This document shows positions 36,040 through 43,511 of a stretch of DNA of 64,000 nt, piece after piece. A program made the translations under genes and the position numbers. Each line of letters opens with the position of its first letter. Positions within the stretch are counted from its first letter, which is position 1. The DNA is from Methylomonas sp. EFPC3 (lineage in GTDB: Bacteria; Pseudomonadota; Gammaproteobacteria; Methylococcales; Methylomonadaceae), in assembly GCF_029643245.1 (NCBI RefSeq), contig NZ_CP116398.1:4150372-4214371 (forward strand), given 5' to 3'. Below the pieces are notes generated by a model, which saw only the letters and a list, made by a program, of their open reading frames with translations, had not been told where the DNA came from and ran no database searches.

Positions 36040-37002
36040 ATGGCAAATCCCAAACGCTTGTACGAATTGCTGTTGGACTATTGCAGCAGCGATGCCGTGG
36101 TGGACAATTTGATGATCGGCCTGGTCTGGACCATATGCCAAAGTCAGGGCAAGGCCACGGCCGGTCTGGCGATGAGCCCCGGCCTCGCCACGCGCACCTT
36201 GACCTGGTCGGGGACCTTGGTCGGCAAGCCGGTCACCGATCTGGCGGCCTGGATTACCGAGTGGGACCCGTTCAAGGCCACCGTGGCGATGGCAGCGATC
36301 AACAGTTGCATCAATGCCCGGCCGTTGCCGGAATCGGTGGCGCTGGATTGCCATGGCGAACACGCCAATCTGGCGGTGTTCGATTATTTTCTGCCGCAGT
36401 TGCAGGGGAAGCACGTGGTGGTAATCGGCCGCTATCCCGGCATCGAGCGCTACCAGGACAAAATGTTGCTGACGGTGCTGGAGCGGCAGCCGACGGCGTC
36501 CGATCTGCCGGACTCGGCGTGCGAGTTTTTGTTGCCGCAGGCCGACTGGGTGTTTCTGACCGGCAGCAGCATCACCAACAAGACCTTCCCGCGCCTGACC
36601 GAACTGGCCTCTCATGCCACCACGGTTTTGATGGGGCCGACCGTGCCCTGGTTGCCGCAATTGCACGAGTTCGGCATCGATTATCTGGCCGGCGTCGAAG
36701 TCGTCGACCCGCAAGCGCTGTACCACACCGCGGCTCAGGGCGGCGGGGTACGGATTTTCCATAACGGCTTGCGCTACCGGATTGCCGAGCTGGCGCCGCA
36801 ACGCAGCATCAGTTGGCTGAAGCAGCAAATCGCCGATTGTTTTGCCGAAAAGTCGCAACTGACCACGGCGATGCAGCAATGGTACGACGCCGGCAACAAA
36901 GCCCGATTTCCGCAGTATTCGCTGCTCGACCAATTGAACGGTCGTTTGTCGCGCTTGGATACCAGTTTTAAATCGTTATGGGACAACTATGCCGCCGGAT
37001 AA
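36040..37002 (+). CDS. DUF364/DUF4213 Rossmann-like protein in the nif cluster
   Basis: 320 residues. The N-terminal part (MANPKRLYELLLDYC ... ATVAMAAINSCINARPLP) fits the DUF4213 cap, and the middle carries the DUF364 Rossmann-like region GKHVVVIGRYPGIERYQDK, ACEFLLPQADWVFLTGSSIT, NKTFPRLTELASHATTVLMG and PTVPWLPQLHEFGIDYLAGV. The family is predicted to chelate heavy metal or handle metallopterins. A C-terminal helical extension (about 265-320) is extra. Operon context suggests molybdenum or cofactor handling; that is inference. GGAGGCGCT precedes the ATG. Confidence 0.82.
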   Translation: MANPKRLYELLLDYCSSDAVVDNLMIGLVWTICQSQGKATAGLAMSPGLATRTLTWSGTLVGKPVTDLAAWITEWDPFKATVAMAAINSCINARPLPESVALDCHGEHANLAVFDYFLPQLQGKHVVVIGRYPGIERYQDKMLLTVLERQPTASDLPDSACEFLLPQADWVFLTGSSITNKTFPRLTELASHATTVLMGPTVPWLPQLHEFGIDYLAGVEVVDPQALYHTAAQGGGVRIFHNGLRYRIAELAPQRSISWLKQQIADCFAEKSQLTTAMQQWYDAGNKARFPQYSLLDQLNGRLSRLDTSFKSLWDNYAAG

Positions 37003-37005
37003 CGT

Positions 37006-37455
37006 ATGACCTTGGCTGTACCGGAACACTTCGAGCGGCACCGGTTGCTGCTGTTATACAAGGGCGACATCAGCGCTTTGACTTTATTCGCCCAGCAAGC
37101 CAACGGCAGCGTCTGTTTTCCGCAACCGCTGCCGGCGCTATCATCCGCACTGGACCAGGACAGCGGCGAAGCGGCCGGTTTGACCGTGCATCCGGCAACG
37201 CTGGTCAATGCTATCACTAAGCTGATGGGCTTCGAGGCCGATTTGCTGCAGGCCGAAGCCGGCTACAAGCAGTCGGTCGACACCCCCGGCGGCATCGTCA
37301 CCGTCTACATCGCCCGCTTTAAACTGCTCGATCCGCCGCACCGGTTGATGCAAAGCCTGGATTGCCGGATGCGCACCTTACCCGAACTGCGCGGCCGGCC
37401 GCCGGCCGAGATGGAGTTGCTGCGCCGCGCCTACGAAACGATGATGGAGGGTTAG
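37006..37455 (+). CDS. Unrecognised nif-operon protein (149 residues)
   Basis: No family recognised with confidence. The 149 residues contain FERHRLLLLYKGDISALTLF at the start, a central ATLVNAITKLMGFEADLLQA, and a conserved-looking end VTVYIARFKLLDPPHRLMQS, LDCRMRTLPELRGRPPAEME and LLRRAYETMM. No signal peptide or membrane segment; two Cys. It starts three bases after DUF364 and ends one base before the GlcF-like gene, so it is surely co-translated with them. Confidence 0.72.
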   Translation: MTLAVPEHFERHRLLLLYKGDISALTLFAQQANGSVCFPQPLPALSSALDQDSGEAAGLTVHPATLVNAITKLMGFEADLLQAEAGYKQSVDTPGGIVTVYIARFKLLDPPHRLMQSLDCRMRTLPELRGRPPAEMELLRRAYETMMEG

Positions 37456-37456
37456 C

Positions 37457-38725
37457 GTGTTCGATTACATGGATTTTGGCCTGGATTCCGGCGAGGATAG
37501 CGGCGCATCGTTTTCGACCAACACCGGCCCGTATATTCCGGAGGCGCAGGACTGCATGCGCTGCGGCATGTGCGTGACCGGCTGCCCGACCTACCGTTTG
37601 ACCCAAACCGACGCCGAAACCCCGCGCCAGCGGATTCGCAGCATCGAAAAAGTGTTGCGCGACGAAGCGCTCAGCGCCGACGAACGTACCCATCTGGATA
37701 ACTGCCTGCAATGCCGGGCCTGCGAAACCGTGTGTCCAAGCCGGATGAAATACGGCGAACTGTTCGACCTGGCGCGGCACAAACTGACGCAATTGCAGCC
37801 GTCGTCCTGGCTTGCCGGATTGGCGCTGCGTCTGATCGAACACAAAAACTGGCGGCGCAGCTTGTTGCCGTTGCTTACCCTATATTTGCGTTCGGGCCTG
37901 CAAAAGCCGTTGCGGGCGAGCGGCCTGTTGCAAAAACTGAATCTGGCGGCCGCCGAGCGCCTAGTCTGCGAGCCGGCGCTCGGCGGTTTAGCCGGAGTTT
38001 TTCCTGTGAGTAAACGCGCCCGCCAACGCGGCCGCGTCGCCTTGTTTACCGGTTGTCTGGCCGAAAATTTCGACCGCGCCACGCTGCGGGCGGCGATCAA
38101 ACTACTCAATGCGGTCGGCTACGAGGTGGTGGTGCCGGAAGGCCAGGGCTGCTGCGGCGCGATCCACCAGCATAACGGCCGCTCGGCTGAGGCACTGATC
38201 GAAAACAATATCGCCACGTTTTACGAGCTGGAAGTCGAGGCGGTGGTGTATCTGGCCAGCGGTTGCGGGGCGATGCTAACCGAATACCAGGGCGCTGATA
38301 GCGAAACCTCCGGCTGGTTCACCCGCAGTTTGCGCGACATCAATGAGTTTTTGCTGGAACATTGGCCGGACCAGCTTCAGCCGGCGGCATCCAACCTGAA
38401 TATCGCGGTGCACGAACCGTGCAGCCAGCGTAACGTCTTGAAAAACGCCAAGGCGGTTTATGCCTTGTTGGCGAAAATCCCCAGCGTGAATATCGAAGCC
38501 TTGCCGGACAACCACACCTGCTGCGGTGCCGGCGGCAGTTATATGTTGAGCCATCCGGAAAATGCCGGGCAACTAAAAACGCTAAAGCGCCAGGCCATCG
38601 CCGGTTGCGGCGCCGATATCGCCGTCAGCACCAATTTCGGTTGCGCGTTTTTTCTGAACGCCGAGCGCGGCGAAACCGACCGCAAACTGATGCATCCGAT
38701 TCGGCTGCTGGCCGACCGGATCTGA
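37457..38725 (+). CDS. GlcF-like two-[4Fe-4S] CCG-domain protein
   Basis: 422 residues with ferredoxin motifs CMRCGMCVTGCPTYRL and CLQCRACETVCPSRMKYGEL in the first 100 residues, then two cysteine-rich CCG domains (GCLAENFDRATLRAAIKLLN, GCCGAIHQHNG, and NHTCCGAGGSYMLSHPE). This is the architecture of GlcF, the iron-sulfur subunit of glycolate oxidase, and of heterodisulfide-reductase relatives. No glcD or glcE is adjacent; it ends the nif-linked operon instead. It may form an electron-transfer unit with the two cluster ferredoxins. The start is GTG 37457, with GGAGG eight bases before. Confidence 0.85.
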   Translation: MFDYMDFGLDSGEDSGASFSTNTGPYIPEAQDCMRCGMCVTGCPTYRLTQTDAETPRQRIRSIEKVLRDEALSADERTHLDNCLQCRACETVCPSRMKYGELFDLARHKLTQLQPSSWLAGLALRLIEHKNWRRSLLPLLTLYLRSGLQKPLRASGLLQKLNLAAAERLVCEPALGGLAGVFPVSKRARQRGRVALFTGCLAENFDRATLRAAIKLLNAVGYEVVVPEGQGCCGAIHQHNGRSAEALIENNIATFYELEVEAVVYLASGCGAMLTEYQGADSETSGWFTRSLRDINEFLLEHWPDQLQPAASNLNIAVHEPCSQRNVLKNAKAVYALLAKIPSVNIEALPDNHTCCGAGGSYMLSHPENAGQLKTLKRQAIAGCGADIAVSTNFGCAFFLNAERGETDRKLMHPIRLLADRI

Positions 38726-38830
38726 CCAACCGCGGCCCCGCCTGCCTCGCCGCAGGCGTCGAGCCTGACTATCCCCGGCGATTTGTGTAAAATCGCGCCA
38801 CTTTTTCATTTCGATAGCGCAGGCAGCAGT

Positions 38831-39844
38831 ATGACTAAATCCATCGTTCTTACCGGCATCACCACCACCGGCACGCCGCATTTGGGCAATTACGCCGGGG
38901 CCATCCGGCCGGCGATCAAGGCCAGCAAAGACGAACAGGTCCGGCCGTTTTATTTCCTGGCCGATTACCATGCGCTGATCAAATGCAACGAGCCGGCCCG
39001 GGTCAAGCAATCCAGCCTGGAAATCGCCGCCACCTGGCTGGCGCTGGGGCTGGATACCTCGAATGCGGTGTTTTACCGCCAATCCGACGTGCCGGAAATT
39101 CTGGAACTGACCTGGATGCTGACCTGCGTCACCGCCAAGGGCTTGATGAACCGGGCTCACGCTTACAAAGCCGCCGTCGCCGAGAACGAGGAAGCCGAAG
39201 GCAACGATCCGGACAAGGGCATCACGATGGGCCTGTTCAGCTATCCGATTTTGATGGCCGCCGATATTTTGATGTTCAATGCCAACAAGGTGCCGGTCGG
39301 CAAGGACCAAATCCAGCATATCGAAATGGCCCGCGACATCGCCGCCCGCTTCAACCATATCTACGGCGAACATTTCGCGTTGCCGGAAGCGGTGCTGGAA
39401 GAAAATGCCGCGACCTTGCTGGGCCTGGACGGCCGCAAAATGAGCAAGAGCTACAACAATACGATTCCGTTGTTCGAGCCGGAAAAGAAACTGCGCAAAT
39501 TGATCAACAAGATCAAAACCAACTCGCTGGAACCGGGCGAACCGAAAGATCCAGAAGGCTGCACGCTGTTCGGTATTTACCAGGCCTTTGCCAACCACCA
39601 CGAAGTGGACTCGATTCGCCAGCGTTATGCCGAAGGCATCGGCTGGGGCGAGATGAAGCAGGTATTGTTCGAGAAAATCAACGACGAAATCGCCCCGGCC
39701 CGCGAGCGTTACGAAGCCTTGATAGCGGCGCCGGAACATATCGAACAGCAATTGCAGGAAGGCGCCGAAAAAGCCCGCGCCATCAGCCGGCCGTTCATTC
39801 AGCAATTGCGCGCAGCGGTCGGCATTTCCGGCTTGGCCGGCTAG
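38831..39844 (+). CDS. trpS: Tryptophan--tRNA ligase
   Basis: 337-residue class I synthetase. The HIGH-like [71 protein letters not shown] and the KMSKS loop [15 protein letters not shown] are present. The ATG at 38831 ([17 protein letters not shown]) matches the family start; upstream in-frame codons are not conserved. It is outside the nif operon by 105 bases. Confidence 0.97.
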   Translation: MTKSIVLTGITTTGTPHLGNYAGAIRPAIKASKDEQVRPFYFLADYHALIKCNEPARVKQSSLEIAATWLALGLDTSNAVFYRQSDVPEILELTWMLTCVTAKGLMNRAHAYKAAVAENEEAEGNDPDKGITMGLFSYPILMAADILMFNANKVPVGKDQIQHIEMARDIAARFNHIYGEHFALPEAVLEENAATLLGLDGRKMSKSYNNTIPLFEPEKKLRKLINKIKTNSLEPGEPKDPEGCTLFGIYQAFANHHEVDSIRQRYAEGIGWGEMKQVLFEKINDEIAPARERYEALIAAPEHIEQQLQEGAEKARAISRPFIQQLRAAVGISGLAG

Positions 39845-39907
39845 GCAGCTTTGCCCGGCGGTTTGCGGTTTAACCCGGCGCAACCGGCCTAGGCTAGGAT
39901 AGCCGCC

Positions 39908-40657
39908 ATGCTGGTTTATGCGCTGCAGTCGCTGTTGTTGCCGCCGGTTTTACTGCTGGTTTTGGCGCTGGTCGGGGTGCTGGCCGACAAACGCAAATGG
40001 GGGCGGAGCATGGCGCTGACGAGTTTGGTTTTGCTGTGGTTGCTGAGTCTGCCCATCGTCGTCAACCGTTTGGCGCAGTGTTGGGAACGGGTGCCGCCGC
40101 TGCCGGCCAATGCTGCCGCAACCTTCAAACCCGGCGCACTAGTCGTCATCGGCGGCGGCCTGCAATTCGACACGCCGGAATATCCCGGCCAAATCACCTT
40201 ACATCCGCGCAATCTGCTGCGTCTGCGCTATGCCGCCAAACTGGCCTGGGAACTGGGCTTGCCGGTATTGGTTTCCGGCGGCGGCGCGCTGGCGGCGGAC
40301 GATGTGGCCGAAGCCGACCTGATGGCGGCGATATTGGACCAGGAATTCAAAACCCCGGTGGCCTGGCAGGAGCGCGACAGCCGCAACACCGCCGAAAACG
40401 CCCGCTTCAGCTGGGACTTGCTGAGCCAATACGGCATAAACGACATCGTGCTGGTAACGCAGGCCTACCACATGCCGCGGGCGTTGATGGCGTTCCGCCA
40501 AGCCGGCTTTAACGTCTTGCCGGCACCGACCGCCTTCATCGGCCGCAACGGCGACCCTCGCTTCCCGGACTGGCTACCGTCGCCGTCGGCCTGGGCCAAC
40601 CTTTTCCTGCTGGCCCACGAAGCGGTCGGGATGGTTTGGTATCGGATTCGGTATTGA
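39908..40657 (+). CDS. DUF218 (YdcF/ElyC-like) membrane-anchored protein
   Basis: 249 residues: two N-terminal hydrophobic helices (about 3-25 and 35-55), then the DUF218 domain with ALVVIGGGLQFDTPE, LRLRYAAKLAWELGLPVLVS, GGGALAADDVAEADLMAAIL, ERDSRNTAENARFSWDLLSQ and VLVTQAYHMPRALMAFRQAG. ElyC/SanA relatives affect envelope integrity and peptidoglycan precursor handling. Single gene. Confidence 0.9.
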   Translation: MLVYALQSLLLPPVLLLVLALVGVLADKRKWGRSMALTSLVLLWLLSLPIVVNRLAQCWERVPPLPANAAATFKPGALVVIGGGLQFDTPEYPGQITLHPRNLLRLRYAAKLAWELGLPVLVSGGGALAADDVAEADLMAAILDQEFKTPVAWQERDSRNTAENARFSWDLLSQYGINDIVLVTQAYHMPRALMAFRQAGFNVLPAPTAFIGRNGDPRFPDWLPSPSAWANLFLLAHEAVGMVWYRIRY

Positions 40658-40690
40658 TTGGGTGCATGCACAGCAGCTTTCATGCAGTAT

Positions 40691-40718
40691 GGGTTCCCAC
40701 GGTGGACCGTGGGAACCC
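40691..40718. repeat. Perfect 13-bp inverted repeat at the array's distal edge
   Basis: GGGTTCCCACGGT and ACCGTGGGAACCC pair perfectly around a 2-base loop. Similar GTTCCCACG/CGTGGGAAC palindromes are common interspersed units in Gammaproteobacteria. It lies between a plus-strand gene and the last cassette gene and could terminate in either direction. Confidence 0.6.
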
Positions 40719-40741
40719 GGATAGTGTTTAACGGCTAGCGA

Positions 40742-41020
40742 TTAGCTCGGCGGCAGAGCGGTAACGGTGTCTGCTGGAGCGTTTTGTTGGGCATTTTGGA
40801 TGTCATAGATAATGGTATCCGCACTGAAGTCCTGTTCATTCGGCCAAGCAATACCATGATGTCGCGGGTGAACCAAGCGAAAATATGATTCGTTCAAAAG
40901 CTCTTTGAATGCACTCCCTCCCAGGTAGGGCTTGACATCAAAAATGCCGGAAATACCGCTAGTTGTCTGAATCTCAATCCGATAATTATCGAGAGGAATG
41001 GCTTTTACGATCTTATCCAT
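40742..41020 (-). CDS. DUF2442 protein (last cassette gene)
   Basis: 92 residues with the DUF2442 pattern: DNYRIEIQTTSGISGIFDVK, PYLGGSAFKELLNESYFRLV and the end H-G-I-A-W-P-N-E-Q-D-F-S-A-D-T-I-I-Y. Members are short beta-rich proteins usually encoded directly after a DUF4160 gene and are often listed among toxin-antitoxin-like pairs; no activity is established. The partner gene just upstream (41029-41297) is broken here. ATG 41020 lies eight bases beyond the pseudogene's stop. AT content is higher than in the flanking chromosome. Confidence 0.85.
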   Translation of the reverse strand: MDKIVKAIPLDNYRIEIQTTSGISGIFDVKPYLGGSAFKELLNESYFRLVHPRHHGIAWPNEQDFSADTIIYDIQNAQQNAPADTVTALPPS

Positions 41021-41028
41021 GGAACACT

Positions 41029-41297
41029 CTATCGCAATGGGTCAATTTTGAAGACTGGTTCGCCAGAAACGGCCAATTTTCAATCTGCCATTAAGTCTTC
41101 TCGGTGAATTTCTATCCACGCTTGTACCAGCTTCATTTTTGCTGGCGGTAAACTGCCATCAAGGACTGAACCATCCTCAATGGCTATCGTCGCCTCGTAT
41201 TCACCTACTCAGCATGGATATGAGGAGCGCTGTGTTTCTTGTTGTCGTAGAAATACATCAAGATCAGGATTCCGTAGAACATCGAAATTGTTGGCAC
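41029..41297 (-). pseudogene. DUF4160 gene with a frameshift and a nonsense codon
   Basis: From GTG 41297 (after AAAGGAG) the minus strand encodes VPTISMFYGILILMYFYDNK then KHSAPHIHAE and a stop. One base further the frame resumes as GEYEATIAIEDGSVLDGSLP, PKMKLVQAWIEIHREDLMAD, then TGA in place of the expected Trp codon, then KLAVSGEPVFKIDPLR and the natural stop. The recovered sequence matches DUF4160 end to end. So there is a one-base deletion near 41205-41210 and a TGG-to-TGA change near 41077. Confidence 0.85.
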
Positions 41298-41318
41298 ACT
41301 GGGCTCCTTTATTTGTTT

Positions 41319-41378
41319 GCCCAACGTAAAGCTAAGGGGCGCGACGTTAGGAGCGTCCCTTTGAGCGCCTTGTTGGAC
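41319..41378 (-). other. attC site 1 (between GIY-YIG gene and DUF4160 pseudogene)
   Basis: On the minus strand the site begins GTCCAAC directly after the GIY-YIG stop codon and ends GTTGGGC. These fit the attC core sites RYYYAAC and GTTRRRY. The 60 bases between form an imperfect palindrome: GTCCAACAAGGCGCTCAAAG mirrors CTTAGCTTTACGTTGGGC with offset bases. Confidence 0.85.
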
Positions 41379-41379
41379 A

Positions 41380-41982
41380 TCACTTCCAGTAATCGCCGCA
41401 TTTGGCGAGGATCCCGTTCGGAGGTGAGGTCTTGCCTCTACTATTCCAAGGTGGCTGTAGGGTGTAAATCAGGTAGTTCTCGAGCTGCTCGGCGAATTGC
41501 TCGGCCGGAATAGCTGCAATTTCTTGGCTGTTGATTCCGATCGCAGTTGCTCGCTTCTGGACCAAGGAAACGAGCTGGCTGTAGCCAGCAAAATAGAGAG
41601 CGACGGGCTTGCAGCCGGCCAATAGCTCTTCGGCAATGAACTCAATGGTCGCCTTCTTGGTGCCGCTCGTGGTTCCGTGAGACCAGTAATGCTGCCCAGT
41701 TCGATTGTCCGGACGTATCCATCGATACAGAACTGTCTTCTCCAGAGCCTTTCCCACGTAGCGGATTTCGCCCGTTTGGCTGTACACGGCATACAGGTAC
41801 GGACCCTTCACGTTCCGATTCGATAAAGGTTGTGTCCTTGGGCCGGCGTCAGGGCGCGGTCCAAGGATAGGGAACTTTTTTCCAGCGACGGCTTCTCGAG
41901 CGCGCTCAAAGGAGCCAGGCAAGATGTCAGTGAACTGCCACGCAAGATTGAAGGAAAGGTCGGAATGGCTCGGATGTTTCAT
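41380..41982 (-). CDS. GIY-YIG-like nuclease family protein (gene cassette)
   Basis: 200 residues from ATG 41982. The centre carries GPYLYAVYSQTGEIRYVGKA, where YAV and YVG stand for the GIY and YIG elements, a following Arg in VLYRWIRPDN, and LENYLIYTLQPPWNSRGKTS, where E and N match the metal-binding Glu and conserved Asn of the fold. The N-terminal ~60 residues are unique. It may be a nuclease acting on DNA, for instance foreign DNA; target unknown. A TTG start 13 codons earlier would lie inside attC 2 and is rejected. No strong ribosome binding site is visible. The stop abuts attC 1. Confidence 0.72.
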   Translation of the reverse strand: MKHPSHSDLSFNLAWQFTDILPGSFERAREAVAGKKFPILGPRPDAGPRTQPLSNRNVKGPYLYAVYSQTGEIRYVGKALEKTVLYRWIRPDNRTGQHYWSHGTTSGTKKATIEFIAEELLAGCKPVALYFAGYSQLVSLVQKRATAIGINSQEIAAIPAEQFAEQLENYLIYTLQPPWNSRGKTSPPNGILAKCGDYWK

Positions 41983-42015
41983 TGCATTATCAGATTGTGG
42001 AAATAGGTTCGTGAC

Positions 42016-42081
42016 GTCCAACGCGGAGTTGAGTCGTCTGCGCGGCTTTTCGCGCAGGTCGCCTCGAACGCAGGGTCAGAC
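42016..42081 (-). other. attC site 2 (between HNH and GIY-YIG genes)
   Basis: Minus-strand reading begins GTCTGAC six bases after the HNH stop and ends GTTGGAC, 66 bases long. GTCTGACCCTGCGTTCGAGG mirrors GACTCAACTCCGCGTTGGAC, and the apex contains a GCGCG-rich stem. This is a typical attC layout with one substitution (G for A) in the R'' box. Confidence 0.85.
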
Positions 42082-42087
42082 GTCGCT

Positions 42088-42660
42088 TTACCGACCAAGA
42101 AGCTCTCCTAGCGCATTGGACTTCTTGCGGTTGCATGAGCGGCAGAGCAAGCGAATGTTCTCCACTGTCGTTGCACCTCCCCGCGAAAACGGAATGATGT
42201 GATCAAACTCAATTTCATCGTCAGGAACGTGAGCGTGGCATAGCTGGCAAGTGTGATTGTCTCGACGGACTACCTTGAGCATGACATTGCGTGGGACCGA
42301 GCGACCTTCGGGCCGCGACTCCTTTGTTTCGGTTCCGCCGCTCTGGACGAAGAAGACCGGGCATGAATGTCCGAACACTTTGCAGGTGATGTCCTCTGGC
42401 TCGTACTCCCTGAGTTGTTCTGCAACCCATGGACGCCATAGGTGAAGCATTCGGATGTCGTCCCAGATGTCTTCCTCGGTCTTTGACTTGCCGTTTGCGA
42501 GCGACATCAAGTGGTCGTTGTAACGGCCTTCGACTTCTGCCTGGGATTCCCGAACGTCGGCAAACGTAAAGTACTCGACCATCGGACCGTAAGGGCAGTA
42601 CTTCAGCTCCCAGCAAGGCTTACACACAGAGTCCTTCGGAAATGGCTTACGCTTTGGCAT
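42088..42660 (-). CDS. HNH endonuclease (gene cassette)
   Basis: 190 residues. An N-terminal Cys motif (CKPCWELKYCPYGPMVEYF, about 13-31) precedes a helical middle and a C-terminal HNH domain: RDNHTCQLCHAHVPDDEIEF, DHIIPFSRGGATTVENIRLL and CRSCNRKKSNALGELL. The two CxxC pairs bind the structural zinc; D-H, N and H/R make the beta-beta-alpha metal site. Likely a DNA endonuclease. It begins a few bases after the end of attC 3 and ends just before attC 2, the layout of a single-gene cassette. Codon use is less GC-rich than neighbouring chromosomal genes. Confidence 0.88.
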   Translation of the reverse strand: MPKRKPFPKDSVCKPCWELKYCPYGPMVEYFTFADVRESQAEVEGRYNDHLMSLANGKSKTEEDIWDDIRMLHLWRPWVAEQLREYEPEDITCKVFGHSCPVFFVQSGGTETKESRPEGRSVPRNVMLKVVRRDNHTCQLCHAHVPDDEIEFDHIIPFSRGGATTVENIRLLCRSCNRKKSNALGELLGR

Positions 42661-42672
42661 AGGGCTTGCGAT

Positions 42673-42743
42673 GTCTAACTAGTAATTAAGTGGTTTCCGT
42701 ATATCACCAAGCTGATGTTTATTTTCACTGTAACTAGTTGGTC
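42673..42743 (-). other. attC site 3 (upstream of the HNH cassette)
   Basis: Minus-strand GACCAACTAGTTACAGTG mirrors CACTTAATTACTAGTTAGAC, giving a 71-base imperfect palindrome whose end GTTAGAC is a consensus GTTRRRY box. It is AT-rich compared with sites 1 and 2. Upstream of it (42744-42911) there is no recognisable cassette gene, attI or integrase. Confidence 0.75.
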
Positions 42744-42911
42744 AGCATCGGATTTTCCTGTCTGTCTATCTTCGTCGATTCGAAACGATGTTCGGGAATA
42801 GCCATTTGGCCGCCATTCAACCACTTCGCAGGATTGACCGCAACGGGACTCGCCGGCAAGCGAAATAGTTAACCCAATGGCCCGATTATTCCCGCCGCGT
42901 TGCAATCCGCT

Positions 42912-43511
42912 TCAACGATAGCCGGAAAGCTCCCGGCGCATGTCGTCGAGTTGCCGTTCGTGGAAGTACAGGTCTTGGCGGTGGTGATCGTAGTGGCGGT
43001 CCAGGTCTCGCAGTTCGCTGCGCAGTCGGTCGCGCTCTTTGTCGGTCAATTTGCTGTCGCGCAAACGGCTTTCCTTGTCGGACAAGTCGCTTTGCAGCTG
43101 GTCCAGTTCGTTGCGGTCTTCGTACACCGCATAGGCCGCAGCGTTGTAACGGGCAAATTGGCTGTCGATGGCCGGTGGACAGACGTGTTGGTAGCCGCGG
43201 CCGTTGAGGCCTTCGGTGAACGCGTTGTCCAGCCGGCAATAATCGCGCAGCCCTTGGTCGCGGCCGGCGAAATAAGCTGCTTGGTCGACGACGATGCCGT
43301 GTTCGCGGCAGGCGTCGGCGTGGTCGGCCAGCCGAGCGCCGGGCTCGCCGCCGAGACCGTCGCGTATGCCGACGCCGAACCAGTCGCCGCGCAGGCAGTC
43401 TTCCCGGCTCAGGCTGGCGCAACCGGAATCAAACAATAAACCAAGTAAAGCCGCCGCCAGGTAAACGCTGCGGCGGAATCGGCGGCGGATCAATTTAAGC
43501 GGCGGCTTCAT
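42912..43511 (-). CDS. DUF2799 lipoprotein
   Basis: 199 residues. A basic N-terminus (KPPLKLIRRRFRR), hydrophobic stretch and lipobox LFDSGCASLS point to a lipoprotein. The DUF2799 features are DWFGVGIRDGLGGEPGARLA, DHADACREHGI, YFAGRDQGLRDYC and NGRGYQHVCPP. The C-terminal third is a highly charged coiled coil (NELDQLQSDLSDKESRLRDS onward). It overlaps the MFS gene end by 17 bases. Role unknown. Confidence 0.85.
   Translation of the reverse strand: MKPPLKLIRRRFRRSVYLAAALLGLLFDSGCASLSREDCLRGDWFGVGIRDGLGGEPGARLADHADACREHGIVVDQAAYFAGRDQGLRDYCRLDNAFTEGLNGRGYQHVCPPAIDSQFARYNAAAYAVYEDRNELDQLQSDLSDKESRLRDSKLTDKERDRLRSELRDLDRHYDHHRQDLYFHERQLDDMRRELSGYR

Noticed and set aside
38582-39883. 433-codon minus-strand ORF opposite trpS
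   Set aside because: Antisense shadow of trpS, which has full motif support.
42675-42905. 76-codon minus-strand ORF upstream of the HNH cassette
   Set aside because: Its last ~20 codons are the attC 3 palindrome and the rest has no recognisable protein features; may be remnant cassette DNA.
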